Shown piece by piece: positions 1 to 7,359 of a stretch of 8,546 nt of DNA. Position numbers and translations under genes: made by a program. Under the pieces are notes generated by a model. The model ran no database searches. It was not told where the DNA came from and saw only the letters and a list, made by a program, of their open reading frames with translations. The first letter of the stretch is position 1. Every line of letters begins with the position of its first letter. Source of the DNA: CAZNLH01 sp964573995. GTDB taxonomy: Bacteria; Gemmatimonadota; CAZMKB01; CAZNLH01. The stretch is from contig CAZNLH010000057.1 of NCBI GenBank assembly GCA_964573995.1, positions 1 through 8,546 on the forward strand, written 5' to 3'.

Positions 1-429
1 AAGATCATGGGTATCTTGCGGGATTCGGGCCTGGTGGAGAGCGTACGAGGCAGGAGCGGTGGCTATATCCTGAAATACCCACCTGAAGAGTTGACTCTAT
101 CCCGGATATTTCGTTCCCTGGAAGGTCGGCTCCTGAACCTCGACTTCTGCTCCAAGGAGGGAAGGAAATCGGAAAATTGTGTCCACATACGAGATTGTTC
201 GATACAGTCGTTCTGGGAGGCCTTCGTCCTGATCATGGACAGGTTCCTCGGCGAGGTGACCCTGGCGGACCTGGGTAGCAAACGGATCGCGGCGTCCTAT
301 TCGCCTCGAAGCCTGCTTGACCGAAAGAGACGAGGGCCGGTAAAGAGGGCCAAGGCCGATCGTGGGGTCCGCGGCCGGACCGTATCGACCGGTAAAGAGG
401 CCCCTAAGGTACGCGAAGGAGAACGATAG
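1..429 (+). CDS. Rrf2/IscR-family transcriptional regulator, N-terminus outside the window
   Basis: Probable Fe-S-responsive regulator of the suf operon. The frame is open from the first base, so the ATG at position 7 is internal. About 45 N-terminal residues, including most of the winged helix-turn-helix, lie upstream. Of 142 visible residues, 10-25 match the Rrf2 wing (SGLVESVRGRSGGY, then a PPEE-LTL segment). Cysteines at visible residues 50, 60 and 66, followed by a conserved-type Trp at 72, correspond to the three-Cys cluster-binding region of IscR/RirA/NsrR-like proteins. The first gap is 9 residues rather than the usual 5. From about residue 97 a long Arg/Lys-rich tail follows, absent from typical family members. 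Its stop abuts the sufC ATG with no gap, so it is very likely co-transcribed with sufCBDSU and autoregulatory (inference). Cluster binding is inferred; the family assignment is firm. Confidence 0.9.
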   Translation, partial: KIMGILRDSGLVESVRGRSGGYILKYPPEELTLSRIFRSLEGRLLNLDFCSKEGRKSENCVHIRDCSIQSFWEAFVLIMDRFLGEVTLADLGSKRIAASYSPRSLLDRKRRGPVKRAKADRGVRGRTVSTGKEAPKVREGER

Positions 430-1188
430 ATGCGTGATAAAAAGGATGTGATACTGTCATGCGAAGACCTTCATGTGGAGGTCGATGGAAAGGAAATAGT
501 GAAGGGGATCAACCTGGAGGTGGGGAGAGGCGAAAAGCATGCCGTCATGGGCCCCAACGGTTCCGGAAAGACAACGCTTTCGAACGCACTCATGGGCCAC
601 CCTTCATACCGAGTGACCAGGGGAAGGATTCACCTGGATGGTGAAGACGTAACGGACCTCCCGCCGGACGAGCGTGCGAGACGGGGAATGTTCCTAGCGT
701 TTCAATACCCCGTTGCAATACCCGGCGTGAGCGTATCCACCTTCCTCAGGGCCGCCGTGAGCGCAAGGCGCGGCGAGGAGGTGCCGGTCCTCAAGTTCAG
801 AAGAGAACTCGAAGCGGAGTCCAAACTCCTCGGGATCGATCCATCCTTCATCGGCCGTTACGTAAACGATGGATTCTCGGGCGGTGAGAAGAAGCGCCTG
901 GAGATGCTCCAGATGTCACTGTTGAGGCCCAAGATAGCGGTGTTGGACGAGACCGATTCAGGGCTCGACATAGACGCCCTCAGGACCGTCTCAGAGGGGA
1001 TAAACCGCGTGTGCGGCAAAGACGTCGGCCTGGTCCTCGTTACGCACTATCAACGCCTCCTCGAACACGTGAGGCCGGACCGCGTCCACGTCCTGAAGGG
1101 CGGGAGGATAGTACGTTCAGGTGGACCCGAACTGGCCCTTGAACTTGAAAGGCACGGATACGAGACCCTTGAACACGCAAGGCCTTGA
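430..1188 (+). CDS. sufC: Fe-S cluster assembly ATPase SufC
   Basis: Cytosolic ABC-type ATPase that binds SufB and SufD and drives conformational change during Fe-S cluster assembly. The 252-residue length is normal for SufC. All nucleotide-binding motifs are visible: Walker A GPNGSGKTT (41-49), Q-loop Gln92 in LAFQYP, ABC signature FSGGEKKR (149-156), Walker B ending LDETDSGLDID with Asp173 and Glu174, and the switch His206 in VTHYQR. The SufC-typical ETDSGLD form separates it from transport ATPases, and no membrane segments are present. ATG 430 directly follows the regulator's TAG and is preceded by AAGGAG at 416-421, 8 bases upstream. sufB starts within 20 bases downstream. I see nothing unusual in the gene. 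Confidence 0.97.
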   Translation: MRDKKDVILSCEDLHVEVDGKEIVKGINLEVGRGEKHAVMGPNGSGKTTLSNALMGHPSYRVTRGRIHLDGEDVTDLPPDERARRGMFLAFQYPVAIPGVSVSTFLRAAVSARRGEEVPVLKFRRELEAESKLLGIDPSFIGRYVNDGFSGGEKKRLEMLQMSLLRPKIAVLDETDSGLDIDALRTVSEGINRVCGKDVGLVLVTHYQRLLEHVRPDRVHVLKGGRIVRSGGPELALELERHGYETLEHARP

Positions 1189-1194
1189 GGCGAT

Positions 1195-1201
1195 GGAAGG
1201 A
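1195..1201 (+). promoter_or_regulatory. Ribosome binding site deciding the sufB start
   Basis: GGAAGGA lies 6 bases before ATG 1208. The in-frame ATG at 1193 has only a poor GAGG two bases away, and the still earlier ATG 1121 lies inside sufC. This favours 1208 as the sufB start, although 1214 (12 bases away) is also possible. Confidence 0.55.
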
Positions 1202-1207
1202 CGGTCA

Positions 1208-2647
1208 ATGGGCATGGACACTCAGGTTGAACGGAACAAGAAGGGCGTCATGGAGATCGGTGAAGACTATGCCGCTCGGTGGGGATTTCGTGACCCCGTT
1301 GAATATTTCCATAAGGGGAAGAGGGGACTCGACCACGAGGTGGTGGAGATGATGTCCAGGATGAAGGAGGAACCTGGCTGGATGAGGGAGTTCCGCCACC
1401 AGGCACTGGATATCTTCCTGTCAAAGCCGATGATAAGGTGGGGGAACACGGAACTCCTGAATGACATCGACTTCGACAACATCTATTACTATGTCAAGCC
1501 CACGGAAAAGCAGGGTCGCACGTGGGACGAAGTGCCGCAGGATATCAGGAAGACCTTCGACAGGTTGGGGATTCCCGAGGCGGAACGCAAGTTCCTGGCA
1601 GGCGTATCCGCCCAGTACGAGTCTGAGGTGGTCTACCATTCCATGAGGGCTGACCTTGCCAAGCGGGGGGTCGTCTTCAACGACATGGACACCGGGTTGA
1701 GGGAACATGGTGACATAGTGAGGGAATATTTCGCCACGGTCATTCCCCCTACCGACAACAAGTTCGCTGCCCTCAACAGCGCGGTATGGTCCGGCGGCTC
1801 CTTCATATACGTCCCCCCCGGGGTCGAGGTGGAGATCCCGCTGCAGGCATACTTCAGGATCAACATGGAGAACATGGGGCAGTTCGAACGCACCCTCATT
1901 ATCGCTGACAAGGGGTCCAGGGTTCACTATATCGAGGGATGCACGGCCCCGGTATATTCCAGCGATTCCCTCCACTCGGCGGTCGTGGAACTGATAGCGC
2001 TCGAAGGCGCGTACATAAGGTATTCTACCATTCAGAACTGGTCTCGGAACATTTACAACCTCGTGACGAAGAGGGGAGTGGCCCACAGGAATGCCACCGT
2101 GGAATGGGTCGATGGCAACATCGGTTCGAAACTCACCATGAAGTATCCCTGCGTCTACCTGGCCGGCGAGGGCGCACGTGCAGAGATACTCTCCGTGGCG
2201 TTCGCAGGGCATGGACAGCACCAGGACGCGGGGGCCAAGGTGATCCACGCGGCGTCGAAGACGTCATCGACCATCACCTCGAAGTCGATCTCCAGGGGGA
2301 ACGGCAGGACTACTTATCGAGGGCTTGCGAAGGTACTGAAGAACGCTCACGACTGCAGGGTAAACGTCCGTTGCGACGCCCTGCTGATCGATGAAGAGTC
2401 CCGGTCCGACACCTATCCTACCATGGAGATCGCTGCGGACGACACGCGAATGGAGCACGAGGCGACCGTCAGCAAGGTGGGAGACGAACAACTGTTCTAC
2501 CTTATGAGCAGGGGACTGTCGGAACAGGAGGCGAGGTTGCTCATCGTGAACGGTTTTATCGAACCCTTCACGAAGGAGTTGCCGATGGAGTACGCGGTCG
2601 AGTTGAATCGACTGATAGCCATGGAGATGGAGGGGGGCATAGGCTGA
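1208..2647 (+). CDS. sufB: Fe-S cluster assembly scaffold protein SufB
   Basis: Scaffold subunit of the SufBCD complex, on which Fe-S clusters are assembled. Starting at ATG 1208 gives 479 residues, close to the family norm, and the sequence is strongly conserved: NIYYYVKPTEKQGR, AALNSAVWSGGSF, YFRINMENMGQFERT, FAGHGQHQDAGAK and the C-terminal FTKELPMEYAVELNRL block. Cys389 in NVRCDALL matches the active cysteine of E. coli SufB (Cys405). His417-Glu418 in HEATVS match its cluster-site His/Glu pair. Cys245 lies in EGCTAP. Only four cysteines are present (245, 315, 383, 389), so there is no N-terminal Cys motif as in some enterobacterial SufB. The frame is open upstream to ATG 1121, but that would overlap sufC by 68 bases and add residues unlike SufB. 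Its TGA overlaps the sufD ATG by one base (TGATG), suggesting translational coupling. Confidence 0.97.
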   Translation: MGMDTQVERNKKGVMEIGEDYAARWGFRDPVEYFHKGKRGLDHEVVEMMSRMKEEPGWMREFRHQALDIFLSKPMIRWGNTELLNDIDFDNIYYYVKPTEKQGRTWDEVPQDIRKTFDRLGIPEAERKFLAGVSAQYESEVVYHSMRADLAKRGVVFNDMDTGLREHGDIVREYFATVIPPTDNKFAALNSAVWSGGSFIYVPPGVEVEIPLQAYFRINMENMGQFERTLIIADKGSRVHYIEGCTAPVYSSDSLHSAVVELIALEGAYIRYSTIQNWSRNIYNLVTKRGVAHRNATVEWVDGNIGSKLTMKYPCVYLAGEGARAEILSVAFAGHGQHQDAGAKVIHAASKTSSTITSKSISRGNGRTTYRGLAKVLKNAHDCRVNVRCDALLIDEESRSDTYPTMEIAADDTRMEHEATVSKVGDEQLFYLMSRGLSEQEARLLIVNGFIEPFTKELPMEYAVELNRLIAMEMEGGIG

Positions 2648-3939
2648 TGGTAAGGGCGAACGGGAGACCGCCGGCGTGGCTGACCGCGCTGAAGGAGAGG
2701 GCGTGGGAGGCCTATAGGGACCTGCCTGCCCCCGAGCGTACCTCGCATGCATGGAGGTACACCGATCCAAAGGCACTTCTACCGGAAGAGGAGGAAATAC
2801 GCGATGCCGGCCGTGTCTGTGCCGATGGAGCGTCGCCATGGTGTGAGGCGTGCGCGGGCGATTTCGAGGAAGAGGACTCCCCCGTGGGGATAGCGCTGAA
2901 CGGGCGCACGCAAGGTCTATCCCTGCCGAGCAGGTTTTCCGGGGCCGGGTTGATACTCATGGACCTTGAAGAGGCGGCGCGTGAACACGAGGAACTCGTA
3001 CGGCCCCACCTGGCGAATCTCCTTCCGGGCGATGGGGGGAAATTCGAGGCACTCAATCTCGCCGCCTTGAGCGGGGGCTTTTTCCTCTACATCCCCGCAG
3101 GTCTCGAACTGGATGAGCCCATCTATCTCTTCAACTCCCATGATGACGGCGCACGGTTTTCGGCCCCGAGGATCCTCGTGGTAGCGGACAGGGGGAGCCG
3201 GGCGACGATATTCACGGAGTTCGTTGGGAGTGCGGACTCAGGCCGAAACGATCGGAATGGGTTCCATCGGGTCGATGCCGTTCTCGAGTTTTTTGTGGGA
3301 AGATCGTCTCGGGTCAGCCACGTCGCAATCCAGCGCCTTTCCAGGCGGTGCAGCGGCTATGTGACCTCTCTCGCGCGCCTGGAAGAGGACTCGAGACTCG
3401 ACACGATCGTCACCTCTTTCGGCGGTGCTGTGCTCAAGATGGACACCGGCGTCTTCATGGAGGGAGAGGGATCTGAGGGCGAACTGGTGGGTTTCGCGTT
3501 CGGCGAGGGGAACCAGCGCCTGGACCATCGCACGGTTTACGGACATCGGGCGCAGCACACGAACAGCAGGCTCGATTTCAAGGTGGTCCTCAAGGAAGAG
3601 GCAAGGTCGGCTTACACGGGGCTGCTCAGGATCTCGGAGGACGCACCATTCTGCGAGGCCTACCAGGAGAACAGGAATATACTACTCTCCGATGGCGCCC
3701 GCGCCGACTCGATACCGGAACTCGAGATCCTTAACGAGGAGGTGCACTGCAGCCACGGGGCGACCGTGGGGCCGATCGATCCCGATGAGATCTTCTACCT
3801 CGCGTCACGTGGAATTCGGAAGACCGACGCCCTGCGAATGGTCGTCGGCGGTTTTCTGGAACCCACGCTCACGAGGATCCCGGCCGGGGTACAGGGCAAG
3901 ATTCGGCGTTGCGTGAATGAGAGGTTGAGCGTCCTGTGA
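2647..3939 (+). CDS. sufD: Fe-S cluster assembly protein SufD
   Basis: SufB paralogue that pairs with it in the SufBC2D complex and helps iron acquisition and cluster formation. The protein has 430 residues. The N-terminal helical region carries ERTSHAWRYTD (30-40), the usual SufD entry motif. The central part is beta-helical, with KFEALNLAALSGGFFLYIP (132-150) and DHRTVYGHRAQHTNSRLDFK (293-312). The C-terminal signature CSHGATVGPID has His370 at the position of the functionally important His360 of E. coli SufD, followed by DEIFYLASRGI. The SufB catalytic Cys is replaced (NILLSDGARADSIPELEI), as expected of SufD. ATG 2647 overlaps the sufB stop by one base; GGAGGGGGG at 2629-2637 at the end of sufB supplies the ribosome binding site. 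Its TGA overlaps the sufS GTG by four bases. Confidence 0.95.
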   Translation: MVRANGRPPAWLTALKERAWEAYRDLPAPERTSHAWRYTDPKALLPEEEEIRDAGRVCADGASPWCEACAGDFEEEDSPVGIALNGRTQGLSLPSRFSGAGLILMDLEEAAREHEELVRPHLANLLPGDGGKFEALNLAALSGGFFLYIPAGLELDEPIYLFNSHDDGARFSAPRILVVADRGSRATIFTEFVGSADSGRNDRNGFHRVDAVLEFFVGRSSRVSHVAIQRLSRRCSGYVTSLARLEEDSRLDTIVTSFGGAVLKMDTGVFMEGEGSEGELVGFAFGEGNQRLDHRTVYGHRAQHTNSRLDFKVVLKEEARSAYTGLLRISEDAPFCEAYQENRNILLSDGARADSIPELEILNEEVHCSHGATVGPIDPDEIFYLASRGIRKTDALRMVVGGFLEPTLTRIPAGVQGKIRRCVNERLSVL

Positions 3940-5150
3940 AGGCCGACTTTCCCATTTTCGACCGTAAGGTACACGGAAAGAGGCTCGTATACCTGGACAG
4001 CGCAGCGACCAGCCAGAAGCCCGAGTCTGTGATCCACGCGCTGTGCGACTATTACAGGAATTATAACGCAAATGTCCATCGAGGCCTCTACATGATCTCC
4101 GAAGAGGCGACAGCGGCCTACGAAGCGGCCCGTTCGAGGGTTGCTCGCTTTATCGGCGCGGATCCTCGGGAGATCGTCTTCACAAGGAACGCCACGGAGG
4201 CTATCAACCTGGTCGCTTACGCCTATGCCAGGCGGCAACTGCGGGAGGGGGACGAGATACTGCTGACAGAGATGGAGCACCACAGCAACCTTATTCCATG
4301 GATCCTCCTGGCCGGGGAGACGGGCGCGAGGCTTCGCCATATCCCCGTTCACGACGACGGCACACTTGCGGTGGAGCGCCTGGACAACCTCCTGACCGAC
4401 AGGACGCGTATCCTGTCGGTCGTTCACAAGTCGAACGTCCTCGGCACGGTCAACCCGGTGCGGGAACTGGCCGGGGCCGCGCACGCCATGGGGGCCCTGG
4501 TCCTGGTAGACGGCGCCCAGAGTGTACCCCACATACCGGTCGACGTGAAGGATCTCGGTTGCGACTTTCTGGCCTTTTCCGCCCACAAGATGCTCGGCCC
4601 GACGGGCGTGGGGGTCCTCTACGGGCGGGGAGAGTTGATGGATGAGATGGAACCCTTCATGGGTGGGGGGGAGATGATCAGGGAGGTATACCTGGATCGA
4701 GCCACCTGGAACGAGGTGCCGTGGAAGTTCGAGGCGGGAACGCCAGCCATAGCGTCGGTAATAGCCTTCTCCGCTGCCCTCGACTACCTTGATGAGGTGG
4801 GGATGGACAGGATCCATGAACACGAGGTGGCACTCACGGCCTACGCGCTCGACCGACTGAGGGGGCTGCACTACCTCAAGGTCTTTGGGCCCGACGACCC
4901 GGCCCTGCGAAGCGGGGTGATATCCTTCGTGGATAGCGATATTCACCCCCATGACCTCAGCACGATCCTCGACACGGAGGGGATCGCCATCCGCGCGGGA
5001 CATCACTGCGCTCAGCCCCTCATGCGCAGGTTCGGGGTTATTGCGACCGCCCGGGCGAGCCTTTATCTTTACAACGATCGCGACGACGTGGACGCGCTCG
5101 TGGAGGGTATCAAGTACGCGAGGAGGTACTTCGGCCATGCCGATTCCTGA
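3936..5150 (+). CDS. sufS: Cysteine desulfurase SufS (group II)
   Basis: PLP-dependent enzyme that converts L-cysteine to L-alanine and leaves a persulfide on an active-site Cys, the sulfur source for the cluster. It has 404 residues, the normal length. PLP Lys218 lies in FSAHKMLGPTGVG. Cofactor-contacting residues include His115/His116 in TEMEHHSNLIPW and Asp192-Gln195 in VDGAQS. Catalytic Cys358 lies in RAGHHCAQPLM, the short-loop arrangement of group II SufS rather than the long-loop IscS. The start is a GTG whose last three bases are the sufD stop (GTGA overlap), with GAGAGG at 3919-3924 eleven bases upstream. It yields MKADFPIFDRK, a typical SufS beginning. The adjacent sufU, and the absence of sufE here, suggest a SufS-SufU pair. 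The gene overlaps sufU by 14 bases. Confidence 0.96.
   Translation: MKADFPIFDRKVHGKRLVYLDSAATSQKPESVIHALCDYYRNYNANVHRGLYMISEEATAAYEAARSRVARFIGADPREIVFTRNATEAINLVAYAYARRQLREGDEILLTEMEHHSNLIPWILLAGETGARLRHIPVHDDGTLAVERLDNLLTDRTRILSVVHKSNVLGTVNPVRELAGAAHAMGALVLVDGAQSVPHIPVDVKDLGCDFLAFSAHKMLGPTGVGVLYGRGELMDEMEPFMGGGEMIREVYLDRATWNEVPWKFEAGTPAIASVIAFSAALDYLDEVGMDRIHEHEVALTAYALDRLRGLHYLKVFGPDDPALRSGVISFVDSDIHPHDLSTILDTEGIAIRAGHHCAQPLMRRFGVIATARASLYLYNDRDDVDALVEGIKYARRYFGHADS
5121..5127 (+). promoter_or_regulatory. Strong ribosome binding site for sufU, inside sufS
   Basis: AGGAGGT lies near the end of sufS, 9 bases before ATG 5137. It fixes the sufU start; the same frame is open further upstream, but only as out-of-frame sufS sequence. 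Confidence 0.75.
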
Positions 5151-5727
5151 GCCGGACCTGGATGAATTGTACCGCGAGATCATCTTGGATCACTACAGGA
5201 ACCCCCGGGGGAGAGGGCACGTTGAGGATCCCCAAGTCCGCAACGAGGGCTTCAACCCGGTGTGCGGGGACGAGGTGTCGATAGCCTTGCGCCTGGCGGG
5301 GGATCGGATAGAGGAGATAGAGGTCCAGGGGCGGGGCTGCTCCATCAGCGTTGCCTCGGGCTCGATCCTGGCGGAGCAGTCAAAGGGGAAGACCCTGAAA
5401 GAGGTGGGAAGGGTCCTTGGCGTCTTCGAGGCCATGATGCGCGGCGAGCCGGTGGATGGGGAGATAGATGTCGGTGACCTCGAGGCATTCAAGGGCGTCA
5501 GGAAATTCCCGGTTAGGATAAAGTGCGCCCTGTTGCCCTGGGTGACCCTGCGGGATGCCGTTCGGACGCTCGGTGAGGGGGGTCCGGACCCGGGGAAGGT
5601 ATCCACCACGGAGTCGAAGGGTGATGCGATCCACGCCGCTGCTCCGGCGCGTGAGGGAAATCGCCCGGCAATTCCCTGCGAGACGTCCGATCGTTCCGAT
5701 CGTGAGGATCCTCCCGGGGGGCAATGA
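5137..5727 (+). CDS. sufU: SufU-type Fe-S assembly protein (IscU-like fold) with long C-terminal tail
   Basis: Zinc-dependent sulfurtransferase partner of SufS that takes persulfide sulfur and passes it to SufBCD (known for Bacillus SufU). The ligand set is visible: Cys43 and Asp45 in NPVCGDE, Cys68 in GRGCSIS and Cys130 in RIKCALLPW. The stretch between the second and third Cys, GEPVDGEIDVGDLEAFKGV (103-121), is the insertion that distinguishes SufU from IscU. The N-terminal LYREIILDHYRNPR is also typical. The family normally ends near residue 145-150. This protein runs to 196, with a Pro/Gly/Ser/Asp-rich, probably disordered tail carrying an extra Cys181. ATG 5137 overlaps the end of sufS by 14 bases and has a strong AGGAGGT. 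The core function is well supported; whether the tail matters is unknown. Confidence 0.93.
   Translation: MPIPEPDLDELYREIILDHYRNPRGRGHVEDPQVRNEGFNPVCGDEVSIALRLAGDRIEEIEVQGRGCSISVASGSILAEQSKGKTLKEVGRVLGVFEAMMRGEPVDGEIDVGDLEAFKGVRKFPVRIKCALLPWVTLRDAVRTLGEGGPDPGKVSTTESKGDAIHAAAPAREGNRPAIPCETSDRSDREDPPGGQ
5688..5713 (+). other. Inverted repeat and palindrome in the sufU tail
   Basis: CGATCG (5688-5693), loop TTC, CGATCG (5697-5702) form a six-base-pair hairpin. The ten-base palindrome GAGGATCCTC (5704-5713) follows at once. A further GGGAA/TTCCC pair lies just upstream (about 5655-5676). No U-run follows, so it is not a convincing terminator. It could mark transcript processing between sufU and the Rid gene, or be chance in GC-rich DNA. 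Confidence 0.3.
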
Positions 5728-5775
5728 GCCATTTATCCGGTACACCCCGCATACAACGAAAGGAAACGGGTGGAG

Positions 5776-6183
5776 ATGGAGATACTGCAACCAGCGGGAT
5801 GGAAGAGGCCGAGCGGGTACAGCAACGGCATCAAGGCCGAGGGAAAGATGGTATTCGTGGCGGGCCAGGTGGGATGGGACGAGGAGGGCCGTTTCGTCGG
5901 CGATGGCTTCATCGACCAGGTGCGGCAGGCCCTGCGTAACATCGTGGCTGTACTGCGCGAGGCTGGTGCACGGCCCGAGCATATAGTGAGGATGAGGTGG
6001 TACGTCATGGATATGGAGGAATATCGATCGGCGAGGGTGGAGGTGGGAGGTGTCTACCGTGATGTCATCGGGGAACACTACCCCGCGATGTCCCTCTTCC
6101 AGGTGGTGAAACTCGTGGACGACGGTGCGAGGGTCGAGATAGAGGCGACGGCCGTGATACCCGGGGACGAACAGCAGCATTAG
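5776..6183 (+). CDS. RidA (YjgF/YER057c/UK114) family protein
   Basis: Small Rid-family protein of 136 residues, the usual length. True RidA hydrolyses reactive enamine/imine intermediates such as 2-aminoacrylate released by PLP enzymes. Family marks, in numbering from the upstream GTG: LQPAGWKRPSGYSNG (6-20), VFVAGQVGWD (28-37), NIVAVLREAGARPEHIVRM (57-75), YPAMSLFQVVKL (104-115) and ARVEIEATAVIPG (120-132). The residue equivalent to catalytic Arg105 of E. coli RidA, in its PARS motif, is Met here (PAMS). Imine deaminase activity is therefore doubtful, as in several Rid subfamilies. ATG 5776 is chosen, with AAAGGA at 5759-5764; GTG 5770, two codons earlier, is equally possible. The gene follows sufU after about 45 bases with no clear terminator, so co-transcription is likely. 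Its substrate cannot be told from the sequence. Confidence 0.9.
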   Translation: MEILQPAGWKRPSGYSNGIKAEGKMVFVAGQVGWDEEGRFVGDGFIDQVRQALRNIVAVLREAGARPEHIVRMRWYVMDMEEYRSARVEVGGVYRDVIGEHYPAMSLFQVVKLVDDGARVEIEATAVIPGDEQQH

Positions 6184-6211
6184 CGGCGGCCCCTTCACAC
6201 TGTCCACCCGA

Positions 6212-6237
6212 TTGCCGACACCGCGGGGATCCGGCAA
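6212..6237. terminator. Weak hairpin between convergent genes
   Basis: TTGCCG (6212-6217) and CGGCAA (6232-6237) are perfect inverted repeats around a 14-base GC-rich loop. They lie in the 69-base spacer between the Rid gene and the convergent aminotransferase gene. The position suits a bidirectional terminator, but the stem is short and no T-run follows on either strand. Confidence 0.3.
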
Positions 6238-6252
6238 GGTGGCCGGAGGTCT

Positions 6253-7356
6253 TCACGCCAACTTCCTAAAGACCTCGAGCCCCCGTTCAAGGGTCTCGTC
6301 CGGTGCCGCGAAACTGACCCGCACGTGGCTCGTCCTGCGGCTGAAATTACGCCCGGGCACGACCACGAGTTTGTTGGCCAACGCCTCCTTGCAGAAGTCG
6401 ATGTCGTCTCGGCCCGGCACCTCGGGGAAGATGAAGAACGACCCCCCGGGCCTCACTACTTTGTAGCCCGCCGCCACGAGACCTTCATAGATCAGGTCGC
6501 GTTTGCGCCCGTAAGATTCTATGTGCGATTTCATGTCCACGGAGAACGCCGCCAGGGAACCCTTCTGAACCAGGGTCGGGGGACAGGCGTACACGAACTG
6601 CTGTAGCGTCCGCATCTTGTCTATGATATCGGCGGCTCCAGCGGCCCAACCAAGCCTCCAGCCTGCCATTCCGTAGGATTTGGAGAATCCGCCAACTAAT
6701 ATGCTCTCTCGCCCGAGGAATCTCTTTATGCAGACGTGAGGTGCGTCGTAAGTGAAGATCTCGTAGAGTTCGTCGCTCAGGACCATGACGTCTCGCCTCA
6801 GGCAGACATCGGCGAGCGCCTCTATCTCATCTGCCGTGAACGTGGCCCCGGTAGGGTTCGAAGGGCTGTTGAGAATGAGGAGGCGCGTGCGGCCGCTGAT
6901 CCGTTTTTCGACCTCGTCCGCGCGTAGCCTGAAATCCGGATAAAGGTCGTAGAAGACGGGCCTTCCCCCGAACAGGCGGACAAGGCGTTCGTAGAGGATG
7001 AAGTATGGGTCCGGCAGCATCACCTCGTCGCCCTGATCGACGGTGGCGAGCAGGGCGAGCACGATTGCCCCCGTCGCGCCGGTGGTCATCAGGATCCGCT
7101 CGTCCTCGGACAGGCCGTATTTTTCCCGCAGGTACCGCCTGGTGGCGTCGATGAGTTCGGGGTAGCCCTGGGTGCTGCCGTATCCGCCGCAGCCGGCCCG
7201 GATGGCCTCGACGGTGGCCTCCTTGATGGGATCCGGGACGTCGAAGTGGGCCTGGCCTATGGAGAGATCGATCGCGTCCGGGATCTGCATCGCCCTGTCG
7301 AAGAGGTCACGAATCCCCGATGCCTCGAAGCCTTCCACTCGCCTGGCGAAACGCAT
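6253..7356 (-). CDS. Class I/II PLP-dependent aminotransferase
   Basis: Fold-type I aminotransferase of the aspartate aminotransferase class, 367 residues from ATG 7356. Visible marks: YGSTQGYPELIDATRRYL near the N-terminus, the phosphate-binding turn TTGATGAI (about 91-98), NSPSNPTG with Asn167, Asp195 and Tyr198 in LSDELYE binding the PLP ring, Schiff-base Lys226 in GGFSKSYGMAGWRLGW with Arg234, and substrate-carboxylate Arg346 in SHVRVSF. All key residues are present, so it should be active. The substrate cannot be assigned; aspartate, alanine or aromatic amino acids are candidates. ATG 7356 begins MRFARRVEGF, like many relatives, and has GGAAAGGGGG just upstream; GTG 7371 would add five residues. 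It is transcribed toward the suf operon from its own likely promoter and is probably not part of that pathway. Confidence 0.95.
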   Translation of the reverse strand: MRFARRVEGFEASGIRDLFDRAMQIPDAIDLSIGQAHFDVPDPIKEATVEAIRAGCGGYGSTQGYPELIDATRRYLREKYGLSEDERILMTTGATGAIVLALLATVDQGDEVMLPDPYFILYERLVRLFGGRPVFYDLYPDFRLRADEVEKRISGRTRLLILNSPSNPTGATFTADEIEALADVCLRRDVMVLSDELYEIFTYDAPHVCIKRFLGRESILVGGFSKSYGMAGWRLGWAAGAADIIDKMRTLQQFVYACPPTLVQKGSLAAFSVDMKSHIESYGRKRDLIYEGLVAAGYKVVRPGGSFFIFPEVPGRDDIDFCKEALANKLVVVPGRNFSRRTSHVRVSFAAPDETLERGLEVFRKLA

Positions 7357-7359
7357 TTT

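Noticed and set aside
1121..1207. Upstream start for sufB inside sufC
   Set aside because: It would add 29 residues unlike SufB and overlap sufC by 68 bases; a better ribosome binding site serves ATG 1208.
1421..2248. Minus-strand open frame of 275 codons opposite sufB
   Set aside because: Opposite-strand shadow of conserved sufB, with no recognisable motif.
3795..5183. Long minus-strand open frame (about 460 codons) opposite sufD/sufS/sufU
   Set aside because: It lies opposite strongly conserved genes, resembles no family and reflects the GC-rich codon bias of the sense strand.
5555..5986. Plus-strand open frame overlapping the sufU tail and Rid start
   Set aside because: Arg-rich out-of-frame translation; the Rid frame is clearly the real one from 5776.
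5380..6237. Minus-strand open frame of 285 codons across sufU and the Rid gene
   Set aside because: Spans two well-supported plus-strand genes and their spacer, and has no family features.
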